Assembly (NCBI RefSeq): GCF_026262505.1
Contig: NW_026529235.1
Coordinates: 1 to 23,673 of the forward strand
Source: Trichomonas vaginalis G3
Taxonomy: Eukaryota; Parabasalia; Trichomonadida; Trichomonadidae
Reading direction: 5' to 3'
Length of the DNA: 23,673 nt
In this document: piece by piece, positions 9,569-16,488 of the stretch
Numbering within the stretch: the first letter of the stretch is position 1
Layout: each line of letters begins with the position of its first letter
The notes under the pieces: generated by a model
What the model was told of the DNA's origin: nothing
The model's database searches: none
What the model saw: only the letters and a program-made list of their open reading frames with translations
Position numbers and translations under genes: made by a program

Positions 9569-9603
9569 AGTGGGGCTTCCAGGCGCGTTGTGCCCTCTAG
9601 CCC
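9569..9603 (-). repeat. GC-rich inverted repeat, right arm (candidate MULE terminal repeat)
   Basis: Begins AGTGGGGCTTCCAGG and ends CTCTAGCCC. Its reverse complement matches 6179-6213 with three differences, all near the hairpin loop. Immediately outside, 9615-9660 is another GC-rich patch (GACCCAAGAGGAGGACC, then AGCCGACTAGCCGG). Confidence 0.6.
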
Positions 9604-9700
9604 CTAAGAAATTTTGCCCAAGACCCAAGAGGAGGACCGAACCCCAGCCGACTAGCCGGTGACAAAACCAAAACCGTTGTTATTTAAATCATATTAATAG

Positions 9701-9788
9701 TGTCACTTTTTAAATATCACTTTTTATATCGCTTTTCACAAATTATATATGTTTTCATGTTTTGTCACTTTTCTATCACTTTTCGGGT
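9701..9788 (+). repeat. Degenerate ATCACTTTT repeats at the inner end of Polinton B
   Basis: Five related units (GTGTCACTTTTTA, ATATCACTTTTTAT, ATATCGCTTTTCAC, TTGTCACTTTTCT, CTATCACTTTTCGG) across and around the 37-bp inverted repeat. By position they correspond to the 25-bp array of element A, though the unit is different. No gene lies between 9604 and 9814. Confidence 0.6.
9731..9767 (-). repeat. 37-bp inverted repeat, arm 2 (probable Polinton terminal sequence)
   Basis: Exact reverse complement of 6035-6071. It lies 47 bases before the first gene of element B, whose T-rich box is at 9796-9802. Confidence 0.75.
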
Positions 9789-9814
9789 AAAAACATTTTT
9801 ATTATTATATATAA

Positions 9815-10632
9815 ATGAATTTTACAAAACCACCGTTACCGTTCTTTGGAAATAAGAGTAGATGTAAAGATATTATATTGAGAGAACTTAAGAAACTACC
9901 GAATGGTCTAACATTTGTAGATTTGTTCGGTGGAAGTTTCTATATATCCCATTTGTGCCATTCAATATTCCCAGACTCAAAGATTATATGCAATGACTTC
10001 GACAACTATATGGACCGTCTCAAACATATTCCAGACACAAACAATATATTGACTGAGTTAAAAGAAAAGATACCTATAGGTAAGATGGAACGTATACCAT
10101 TAGATAACAAAAATATGTGAGAGAGGTTTTGAAAAAAGCAGAATATATAGACTGGGATAGTATATCTGCTAGACTATTATATAGTGGTTCTATAAGAGTT
10201 CATGACATTGAAACACTTATGTCAAAAGTTTTATATCTTAACTATACAAATGTTTTCAAAGAGGACATAGAAAAATATATTGAGGGTATAGAGTTTGTGA
10301 GATGTCATTGGACAGAGTTGTATAAAAAATATAAAGACAAGGAAAATGTTTTCTTTATAGTGGCCCCGCCGTTCTATAACACATGGGATTTTCAATACCA
10401 AGTAGACTGGACTTTGAGAGACTCTTTAGAAACTTTAGACGTTATACATAACCATCCATGCTTTTACTTTACATCCGATAAAAGTGGTTTGGAAACCGTT
10501 ATGAGATGGTTAGAAGACATACATGACTATGAGTTTAGATATGACAAGATAGAGTATGAGAGAGGTCCCATAAACTGGAGAAAGTGTCACAATAAAGAAA
10601 TTTTATTAGTAAGTAAATGTGGTTTGAAATAG
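9815..10632 (+). pseudogene. Dam-type (D12 class) DNA N6-adenine methyltransferase, Polinton B, broken
   Basis: First gene of element B, ATG at 9815, T-rich box at 9796-9802. The N-terminal part is typical of D12-class Dam methyltransferases: KPPLPFFGNKSRCKDIIL (the FxGxK region that helps bind S-adenosylmethionine) followed about 20 residues later by FVDLFGGSFYISHL (motif I). The C-terminal part keeps the helical target-recognition region and the RxxYDKIEYERGPINWR-like ending of the family. Such enzymes methylate adenine in double-stranded DNA. In T. vaginalis N6-methyladenine is reported to be the main DNA base modification, so an element-borne enzyme could protect or mark its own DNA; that link is inference. 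Total length (about 270 residues) suits the family. It is broken about once. Confidence 0.75.
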
Positions 10633-10748
10633 GACTACTTGTTTTAGGTTTTTTCCATTGTGTCATTTATTTATTTGACGTGGCAGAAAAGTACAGAGAA
10701 TATGAAGATGAACCAATGCCTGCAAATGTTCAGCATATGTACTCGTAA
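10617..10748 (+). CDS. 43-residue single-span membrane protein, Polinton B
   Basis: A small open frame overlapping the last 16 bases of the methyltransferase gene in another frame: ATG at 10617, TAA at 10746. It begins MWFEIGLLVLGFFHCVIYLF, a clear membrane segment of about 19 residues from residue 2 on, followed by a charged tail (DVAEKYREYEDEPMPANVQH). The tail ends 9 bases before the T-rich box of the next gene, so the space is fully used. No T-rich box of its own is visible, so it would depend on read-through or re-initiation from the methyltransferase message. Small single-span proteins are common among virion or lysis/membrane factors of this virus group. Function unknown. Confidence 0.5.
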   Translation: MWFEIGLLVLGFFHCVIYLFDVAEKYREYEDEPMPANVQHMYS

Positions 10749-10773
10749 GATATATATTTTTATCTAATATTAA

Positions 10774-11136
10774 ATGGACGCACAGAACTTAGCGAATGCA
10801 CAGCAACCTGGACAACCAAACCCAGAGAATATTCCAAATGAAGTTAGAATACAAACTGCAATGGCAAACTATGGTCAAGTGCCAACAGATGTACAAATGC
10901 AAACTGCCATATCAAATGACGCTGCGTTAGGTTTGCCACCATGGTATGCAAATATGAGATGGAAAGAGTTTTATACAAACCCTGAAGTGGGATATAAACA
11001 ACTTTATGCAGATGACGCGAACACAGGAGTTGACCCAGAATATGTTTTCTACCAGAGGAGAAACAGAATGTATGAGCTCCAGTTAAAGAATGCTATGGAA
11101 CTCAACAGGAAACGCAAAAGACTAGGTGGACATTAG
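10774..11136 (+). CDS. Small putative virion protein, 120 residues, Polinton B
   Basis: Whole-looking frame with ATG 10774 and a TTTTTAT box at 10757-10763. Residues 1-25 are Q/N/P-rich. Two similar stretches follow (EVRIQTAMANYGQVPT and DVQMQTAISNDAALGL), an internal repeat of about 15 residues. A tryptophan-containing middle (PPWYANMRWKEFY) precedes a basic C-terminus (RKRKRLGG). No enzyme motif. Its place directly before a pVI-like gene, on the same strand, suggests a minor virion component, with the basic tail possibly touching DNA. The family is not recognised. Confidence 0.55.
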   Translation: MDAQNLANAQQPGQPNPENIPNEVRIQTAMANYGQVPTDVQMQTAISNDAALGLPPWYANMRWKEFYTNPEVGYKQLYADDANTGVDPEYVFYQRRNRMYELQLKNAMELNRKRKRLGGH

Positions 11137-11154
11137 ATTTTTACATATAGTAAA

Positions 11155-11397
11155 ATGGGTTTCTTTGGAAGAATAGGAAACTTCTTTCGAAATGTTGGAA
11201 GAGGTATATGGAATGGAATAAAATCTGTCGGAAGAGGAATTTGGAACGGTGTCAAAAATATTGGTAAAAGAGTAGGTCAGTTCGTTGGTATTATACCTAA
11301 AGACCCTGAACCAGAAGAACAAGCTCCTGTAATACAACAGCCTGAACCTGCACCACAATCAAGTTGGCAACCAAATCCAACACCTCAACCGTATTAA
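11155..11397 (+). CDS. Adenovirus pVI / Polinton PX-like amphipathic protein, Polinton B
   Basis: 80 residues, ATG 11155, TTTTTAC box at 11138-11144, only 18 bases after the previous stop. The first half is an amphipathic glycine/tryptophan/lysine-rich helix with an internal repeat: MGFFGRIGNFFRNVGRGIWN then GIKSVGRGIWN then GVKNIGKRVGQFVG. The second half is proline/glutamine-rich and disordered (EPEEQAPVIQQPEPAPQ). This layout resembles the membrane-active N-terminal region of adenovirus protein VI, which also has Gly/Trp/Lys repeats of the WxGIKxxG kind, and pVI-like minor capsid proteins have been proposed in Polintons. In the family it lies inside the capsid and disrupts membranes during entry. 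Assignment rests on composition and motif pattern, not strict homology. Confidence 0.5.
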   Translation: MGFFGRIGNFFRNVGRGIWNGIKSVGRGIWNGVKNIGKRVGQFVGIIPKDPEPEEQAPVIQQPEPAPQSSWQPNPTPQPY

Positions 11398-11472
11398 AAA
11401 GTTATATTTTTATCGTTCGATAGTAGTTGTATATGAAACTAAGTTCTAAGTAAAACGCATGGTATAATGGAA

Positions 11473-11949
11473 TTATTCTTTTTCTTCCATCTGTAGTAAA
11501 CCATACTTGAAAGTCTGAAATACTTCCACTTGGTGGTTCGTATAACTTTGTAGGTTTTTCGTAAAAGTCATTTGCCAAGCATAAGAAAGAGTTTTGGGCG
11601 CCAGAAAATGAAGCATGAACAATAATAGCATCTTGATCGAAAACATTTTAAATAAATATGGTTCATCTCTTGCATATCGACTGTAAATATTTGCTAAAGG
11701 AAGTTCGACTTTCTGATTTAACATTCTTTGCAAATAATACCATGACATTGCAGTGAATTCTGTATATATTTGTTCGTCTTTATTTGGATTGTTTTCGTAG
11801 ATTTGAAATGACACTTGTGAATTTTGTTTGTCATATACAATTCTCACATAAAGTGTGCTATCGGTATTCGCATATTCATCAGTTAGTATACAAGTCTTGG
11901 GTATGGTGGCACTGCGTTCCACCTTACCCAATACTTGTGAATTTGACAC
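11473..11949 (-). pseudogene. Unknown beta-rich protein, Polinton B, broken
   Basis: Leftward open region. The first half looks like a beta-strand-rich domain (STLYVRIVYDKQNSQVSFQIYENNP, then FTAMSWYYLQRMLNQKVELPL). The rest is of doubtful frame and the gene is broken. It converges on the pVI-like gene. No family match. It could be a minor structural protein given its neighbours. Confidence 0.4.
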
Positions 11950-12073
11950 TTTACAAAACCGTTAACGTATATTTTACAACATGAACGCAAAAACCAACTT
12001 AACCTTAAATATTTACAAAGCCGCCAACAATTTCACCTCACTAACGAACTCACTAATGAAAAAATAAACGTTC

Positions 12074-12358
12074 TCATAAATTTTCCTCAATATCTTCATC
12101 ATCAGTGTTAACCATATTGTAGTCATACTTGAAGCCATAAACTTTCTCTAACTTCTTAACGTACAATTTACATAACTTACCTTCGTCATCGTATGGTTTA
12201 ATGATATAACTATTTCTATCTTTATACACAGTCAATGAAAAGTCAACTGGTCTCGGATGTATTTGAAAGAACATGTTATGCTCAGGAAGGAAGAATAAAT
12301 GTTTAAATGTATGTTTGTTATACTGTGGAATTCGAATGAGTTGCTTTTGTTCTGTCAT
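12074..12358 (-). CDS. Small unknown protein, 94 residues, Polinton B
   Basis: Start taken as ATG 12356-12358 (MTEQKQLIRIPQYNKHTFK). A T-rich box lies at 12368-12374 on the minus strand, and a minimal ATG-TAA frame overlaps just before the start. The protein is mixed beta/alpha with aromatic strands (HLFFLPEHNMFFQIHP, FSLTVYKDRNSYIIKPYDD) and ends in a very acidic tail (NTDDEDIEENL). No motif is recognised. It is the first of three tightly packed leftward small genes downstream of the capsid gene, so it is probably a late or structural accessory. Confidence 0.55.
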   Translation of the reverse strand: MTEQKQLIRIPQYNKHTFKHLFFLPEHNMFFQIHPRPVDFSLTVYKDRNSYIIKPYDDEGKLCKLYVKKLEKVYGFKYDYNMVNTDDEDIEENL

Positions 12359-12405
12359 TACATCCAAATAAAAATTTTCAGTAAAAATAAAACTAATGAA
12401 ATATT

Positions 12406-12648
12406 TTATTCCTCACTGTCGTCTGCTTTCTCCAACTCTTCTAACTTCTTCTTAAGTTCAGCAATGTTGTCCTCATGAAGTTTAATCTTTCTCAAAATTC
12501 CTTCTCTATCTAATGGTTGCTTTATCTTTCTAAACTGAACTCTACCATCCTTCATAGTATGAATGTAAAAACCTTCTGGAATAGTTCCTGATTTAATGTA
12601 TTCTACCAAAAACTTTTGTTTCATTGCTTCAGTGACTTTAGTCGTCAT
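12406..12648 (-). CDS. Small basic/coiled-coil protein, 80 residues, Polinton B
   Basis: Start taken as ATG 12646-12648 (MTTKVTEAMKQKF), with a TTTTAT box at 12658-12663 on the minus strand. The N-terminal half has a compact beta-hairpin pattern, EGFYIHTMKDGRVQFRKIKQ, followed by a Leu/Lys/Glu coiled coil (ILRKIKLHEDNIAELKKKLEELEK) and an acidic DDSEE end. The hairpin resembles one in the gene at 14768-15192 (HPFYYVSQSKDGKIYVRKRK), so the two look like diverged paralogues. The last 19 bases of coding sequence and stop are identical to those of the capsid gene. Possibly a small oligomeric capsid-associated or DNA-binding protein; not identified. Confidence 0.55.
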   Translation of the reverse strand: MTTKVTEAMKQKFLVEYIKSGTIPEGFYIHTMKDGRVQFRKIKQPLDREGILRKIKLHEDNIAELKKKLEELEKADDSEE

Positions 12649-12693
12649 TTCAATCAAATAAAATTTTAAATAAAATAAAATAACGTTATTTTT

Positions 12694-13134
12694 TCAGTAA
12701 GGAAACGCAGGAGTTTTACGATTTATTTGAGGAGTAGGTTCTGGTTTAAATGTTGGAGTCGGTTTAGGAGTTGACTTTTGAACAGGAGTTTGTACTTCCA
12801 TAGGTTCAGGAGTCATTGAAGGTTTTGCTTGTGAAGGCGTTGGAGTTTGTTTAACTTCAGCTACTTCAGTATTATTTACAACATTTGCTTTATTTCTTTT
12901 CAACATCATAACTGCTCCTGCTGTAGCTAGCAAACCTAGTGGGAGACCATATCTTATATAAGGACTTGACCAAATGCTATTTTTGACAGGAGCTGGTGGA
13001 ACACCTAACCTTGGTGAGACTGCTCTTTGCCATTGTGCAGCTCGTAAGAAATATTCAATAGGTGCTCCATAATCGTTTGGTAAAGTTTGTTTCATAGATG
13101 GTGAAGGTTCACGAGAGCTTGATGAAGAACTCAT
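12694..13134 (-). CDS. Single-span membrane protein with proline-rich tail, 146 residues, Polinton B
   Basis: ATG 13132-13134, with the T-rich box at 13144-13151 on the minus strand. Residues 1-12 are serine-rich. Residues 20-58 are mixed, with PRLGVPPAPVKNSIWSSP. Residues 61-79 form a membrane segment (RYGLPLGLLATAGAVMMLK) followed by RNK, so positive charges sit on the C-terminal side. From about residue 95 the tail is a P/T/K-rich disordered region with repeated KPTPTP-like units. The membrane span plus capsid-gene neighbourhood suits a virion membrane or entry protein, but no family was recognised. It looks whole. Confidence 0.6.
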   Translation of the reverse strand: MSSSSSSREPSPSMKQTLPNDYGAPIEYFLRAAQWQRAVSPRLGVPPAPVKNSIWSSPYIRYGLPLGLLATAGAVMMLKRNKANVVNNTEVAEVKQTPTPSQAKPSMTPEPMEVQTPVQKSTPKPTPTFKPEPTPQINRKTPAFPY

Positions 13135-13164
13135 TTATAAGCTTTAAAAATAAACGTTCATCCT

Positions 13165-14740
13165 TTATTCCTCACTGTCGTCCGTAGCTAAGTTATAGTC
13201 ATCTAATCTTATTATTGGGGATGCCATTAGCACGCACTGAATGGCAAAGCAACAATCCCTCATAAATCCAATAAGTGGCTTTGGTACATTTTCAGTTGCT
13301 AGTTCAATAGGTCCTTTAACAGACAATTTGTATGTTATTGGAGCAGTAGATGTTTGACCTTGCTGGAAGCAAAAGTCCACTTCTGTTGGAAAACCACATA
13401 AGAAATGTGTGTTGTCATAGCTATCCCATTTATGTTCCACACTACCATCATCCACCAATGACCTCATAACATCTTCATTAAATCCTATCATATCATTGTT
13501 TGTATTGCAAGCGTTCGCAACCATTTCATAAAATACAGGTCCATATGATTTTTCAGGTTCTGCAGGCATATTTCCATAAGCTCCCATGGAAAGCTGAAGA
13601 TATTTAAACTTAGGGTTCTCAAAATTAACATAATAGTTGTCTTTCTTTCTAAATAGTGCCCAAATACTTTTAACATTAATAGGCGTATAAGCTGCTGTAA
13701 ATGTTGCACTTGAACTATCTGTATTCTTTGAGAATGAACCGTCCATAGGAATCCAATCCATAACTTTAACAGGAAAACATAAAGCCTCGTTTGTATAATG
13801 TTCTACAAGTTCTGTATAAATGTTAGGGTCTAAAGAGAATGACTTTGGATGAATGAAACATTCATTAAAATCCATCTTTGTTCGAAATAGTTGCTGGGTT
13901 ACAGTTGTAATAGTAACTGTTCCACTAGCTTCTACTGCCTTCGTTATCATAGTGAATGGTTCATTCCATGGAACAAATTTATTTGTCGGTGGATTTGAAT
14001 CTGAAGCAAATGCAACTTTAAGAGTTGGATTGAAAGCAATGATATCATTTACAGATATAGATGTGCATTGTAAGGCGTCGCTACTGAACTTTACTTTAAG
14101 CTGAATGTTTCCTGCAAAAGCTGGAATAAATCGAATAGCTTCTAATGGAAGGAATCTTTCTAACAGGAATTCTTAAACGAAGCTTAAAATCAAATGATTT
14201 TCCTGCTGTAATTGGACCACTAACAATTTGTCCTGTTCTGCATGTTCCCGAATGACTCCATACATCTTCATGTCGAGTCTTTGAGAAAACATCTACTTTC
14301 TTTATTTGTTCGGTAGTTTGTGAGTTTGAAGTTATATATGCTTCTTCTCTTGCGTTGTCTTGAGAATATACGATACGACCATTTGCAAGGATTTGATATC
14401 CAGCAACTGCATAGAAAGCGTCATCGAAACCAATCCAAAATCCTGGTGGGTTTGTTTTATTGGAACCTGAACCAATTTCTTTATCTACAATAAATTGACC
14501 TTCCATTTTATACGTAATGAATGTATTGTAAAGGTCCAACATATTTTCACCAGGAGGTGAGAGATTGAATGTTACCCATGTGTTATCTTTAGCAGTTCCA
14601 GGTTGTGATGGAATCTTTGCGTCAGAATATTTTCTATTAGTGTCACCAATTTGAACTGCATTGTCTATGATATCGAAATATGAGCGAATCTGATGAATAT
14701 GCTCTGCTGGAGTAAATTCGTTTAACTGTTCGTTCTGCAT
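13165..14740 (-). pseudogene. Major capsid protein gene (double jelly-roll type), Polinton B, broken
   Basis: Starts at ATG 14738-14740 with the T-rich box at 14754-14760 on the minus strand; total coding length corresponds to about 520 residues, usual for Polinton major capsid proteins. The N-terminal jelly-roll region shows LDLYNTFITYKMEGQFIV, then IGFDDAFYAVAGYQILANGR, then FKLRLRIPV. The C-terminal part has MDWIPMDG, IWALFRKKDNYYVNFENPKF, YLQLSMGAYGNMP and an acidic DDSEE end. These blocks align in order with the capsid-like gene of element A. In the family this protein forms the trimeric hexon-like capsomers. Identification rests on size, beta-rich pattern, the second copy and the surrounding PolB element. 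It is broken about once or twice. Confidence 0.65.
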
Positions 14741-14767
14741 GTATTTACTTCAGATAAAAATATCTAT

Positions 14768-15192
14768 TTACTTCATTATTCTCACTCTTCTTCTTGGCAT
14801 TCGTGGTGGAAGTTGTTTCTTGACATTTTCAATGAACTGTACATTCTCTTTTGTCTCAACTTCTTTCACTGGCGGGTCAGGGTTCTTTGACTCGGTTTGT
14901 TTTTCAATGAAATTCACGAACTTTGCAATAAGCTCTTGGTTCGTTATTGAAAGTACATCTGGCTTCTTTTCTTCTGGTTCTTTTGGTGGCTCAGTTTGAA
15001 CAGAAGGTTTTATATGGGCTTCGCCTCGTGCATGCACCTTAATGTTGTCGCTTCTGCATTCGCTAATGGAACCTTTCTTTTTCTTACGTATATTTTACCA
15101 TCTTTACTCTGACTTACGTAATAGAAAGGATGTTGTATTCCTCTTGCGTCATTTAATATAATAGACTCTCGCTCTGATTTTGACAAGCTCAT
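14768..15192 (-). pseudogene. Small basic protein with acidic/proline linker, Polinton B, broken
   Basis: Starts at ATG 15190-15192 (MSLSKSERESIILNDARG); an ATG-TAA minimal frame lies directly before it. The N-terminal domain (HPFYYVSQSKDGKIYVRKRK) resembles that of the gene at 12406-12648. The rest shows a P/E/K-rich linker, a helix (NQELIAKFVNFIEKQT) and a strongly basic C-terminus (PPRMPRRRVRIMK). The basic tail suggests DNA or RNA binding inside the virion or nucleus. It is broken about once. A GC-rich patch with GGGCTTCGCC and a GTGCATGCAC palindrome lies within it at 15016-15036. Confidence 0.45.
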
Positions 15193-15239
15193 TTTACATC
15201 GGTTAAAGTTTTAATTTTGTTTTTTATCTGCAGTCAAAT

Positions 15240-15485
15240 GACTCAGACAAGCCTACGGACAAGACCCAAGGGGTCATAGATGTTGAAGCATTGAAGAAAG
15301 AAATTCGTGAGCAAATTTTATCCGAACTGAAGGAACAAAAGCCAGAGAGACCAAAGAGAAAACTTAGTGAAAAACAACTTGCTGCATTAGCTGCTGGAAG
15401 ACAAAAGAACCCACGTTTGCTGGCGAAGAAAGCTAGAGAAGAAGCTGAAGCAAAAGCTAAAGAAGCTGAAGCAAAGAAAGAGTAA
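15240..15485 (+). CDS. Small highly charged helical protein, Polinton B (start not assigned)
   Basis: An open frame of about 80 codons ending at TAA 15483-15485. It reads SDKPTDKTQGVIDVEALKKE, then a lysine/arginine-rich region (KPERPKRKLSEKQLAALAAG), then an Ala/Glu/Lys helix (AREEAEAKAKEAEAKKE). The KRKLSEKQLAALAAGRQKN segment recalls the basic helix-turn motifs of small virion DNA-binding proteins, but no family is assigned. A TTTTTTAT box with a TCTGCAGTCAA leader lies at 15220-15237, right at the beginning of the open frame, so the natural start should be near 15240; which codon is used cannot be settled here. The next gene starts 24 bases after the stop, with its own box. Confidence 0.45.
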   Translation, partial: DSDKPTDKTQGVIDVEALKKEIREQILSELKEQKPERPKRKLSEKQLAALAAGRQKNPRLLAKKAREEAEAKAKEAEAKKE

Positions 15486-15509
15486 ATGGTTTATTTTTAT
15501 CCGAATTAA

Positions 15510-16367
15510 ATGTATAGACAAATACCTTTATCTGTTGCGTTCAGTAGTGAAAACCCTGACGTCAAAATAAAGGGGAACAGAGTAACGTTTAAGTTTCCAA
15601 CAGACTGGATTGTGAACATAAATGAAGAGAAGTACATTGGCATAACATCTATGTATATAACACGTGCTTTCAGAAAGGTTGACTTTATACTTCAAGTCGA
15701 GATAGAAAATGACGAACAGTCTTTAAGCGCCCAAAACATTCACATATACAAATACTTTAAAGACGATACAACATTGTTGCAATGTATGATTTCATTTAAT
15801 GAGATGTTCGAGAAAAAGTTCAACATTGAAGTACAAACTTTACAGCCTTTACGTGAGTTTCTTGCACAACTGAAAGAAGAAGGTAGTCAGCCACAACTTA
15901 TAGACTTTCATTATGAATTTAATGAAAATGAAGATGGAACACATGACTGTCAGTTTGTTGTATTCTCACCATTCAATGAAGTCGCTAAAGAGAAAGAAAA
16001 TCCATTACGTATAAGATTTCAAATCTCTGAACCAAGTGATGATTTCAAGAATGTTTTCAATTATGATGCAATGCTTCCGAGGAAAAATGAATTTTCAAAG
16101 ATTGTAACACCTGGCATTTGGGATAGAAAGCAAGCTATATTATATTCAAACTTAAGTAAGGGAGTTGAAAATGAGTTCATTGGTCATACAAGAACTTCAC
16201 CACTTCCTAACCCTAAATACTATAAATTAACTGGCTTCAATCGTGAGTTTTGGATAGACATGTTCTCCACTCATGACCATAACTGCCCAGTGTTCTTACC
16301 TCCAGACCATAAGGACTGTCTCTACATTGAAGCACAACTCTTAAACTCTACCATCGCAGTATTGTAA
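15510..16367 (+). CDS. Candidate minor capsid (penton / PY-like) protein, 285 residues, Polinton B
   Basis: Whole-looking frame from ATG 15510, with the TTTTTAT box at 15494-15500. The N-terminus reads IPLSVAFSSENPDVKIKGNR, then VTFKFPTDWIVNINEEKYIG, then a strand pair. This resembles the opening of Polinton PY/minor capsid proteins, which start with a short strand, SxxNP-like turn, 'f.v.lp..i.l....y.vgi..i', and are single jelly-roll pentons. The middle is a mix of helix (LLQCMISFNEMFEKKF) and strand; the C-terminus has HDHNCPVFLPPDHKDCLYIE. Neighbours are the major capsid gene and the polymerase. The call is inference from pattern; the alternative is an unrelated beta-rich structural protein. 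Confidence 0.4.
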   Translation: MYRQIPLSVAFSSENPDVKIKGNRVTFKFPTDWIVNINEEKYIGITSMYITRAFRKVDFILQVEIENDEQSLSAQNIHIYKYFKDDTTLLQCMISFNEMFEKKFNIEVQTLQPLREFLAQLKEEGSQPQLIDFHYEFNENEDGTHDCQFVVFSPFNEVAKEKENPLRIRFQISEPSDDFKNVFNYDAMLPRKNEFSKIVTPGIWDRKQAILYSNLSKGVENEFIGHTRTSPLPNPKYYKLTGFNREFWIDMFSTHDHNCPVFLPPDHKDCLYIEAQLLNSTIAVL

Positions 16368-16488
16368 ATGACCACATGGGCTTCGCCCTTGCCGCTAGCG
16401 GCTTATTTTTATCAGAATGACCTCATTGCTGACAAAAATAAATGACCTCATTATTTTTCTCATTCATGACCTCAGAACTTAAGCTTTC
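16368..16488. promoter_or_regulatory. Convergent intergenic spacer with GC hairpins and ATGACCTCA repeats
   Basis: Between the convergent minor-capsid candidate and the polymerase. It contains GGGCTTCGCCC (a 4-bp stem with a TTC loop) and the perfect palindrome GCCGCTAGCGGC followed by TTATTTTTATC, then three copies of ATGACCTCA at 16417, 16442 and 16466. The GC hairpins plus T-run suit a two-sided transcription stop or mRNA 3'-end signal, by inference. Confidence 0.4.

Larger units (their letters stand above)
6179..9603 (+). mobile_element. Mutator-like (MULE) DNA transposon, limits provisional
   Basis: A region of about 3.4 kb bracketed by 35-bp GC-rich inverted repeats and carrying one rightward MULE transposase gene (6982-8653). 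In order: inverted repeat, poly-T, four identical 148-bp repeats, host-type initiator, transposase, an AT-rich tail with a 62-bp three-way-junction palindrome, and about 600 bases with no clear gene. No convincing 9-bp target duplication was seen next to the arms, so the limits are inference. It sits exactly between the two inward-facing Polinton ends. The transposase has two frameshifts, so this copy should not encode an active enzyme, yet its repeats are unmutated, which points to recent arrival. Confidence 0.6.

Noticed and set aside
6035-9767. The 37-bp arms as terminal repeats of the MULE itself
   Set aside because: They lie outside the GC-rich 35-bp arms and next to Polinton subterminal repeats and genes; a MULE end would not be expected to include the 25-bp array unit on one side and ATCACTTTT repeats on the other.
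11981-12067. 28-codon plus-strand frame (MNAKTNLTLNIYKAANNF...)
   Set aside because: It has an ATG and a stop but no T-rich box and no recognisable feature; too short to support alone.
13853-14104. Plus-strand frame opposite the capsid gene
   Set aside because: Shadow frame of the minus-strand capsid coding sequence.
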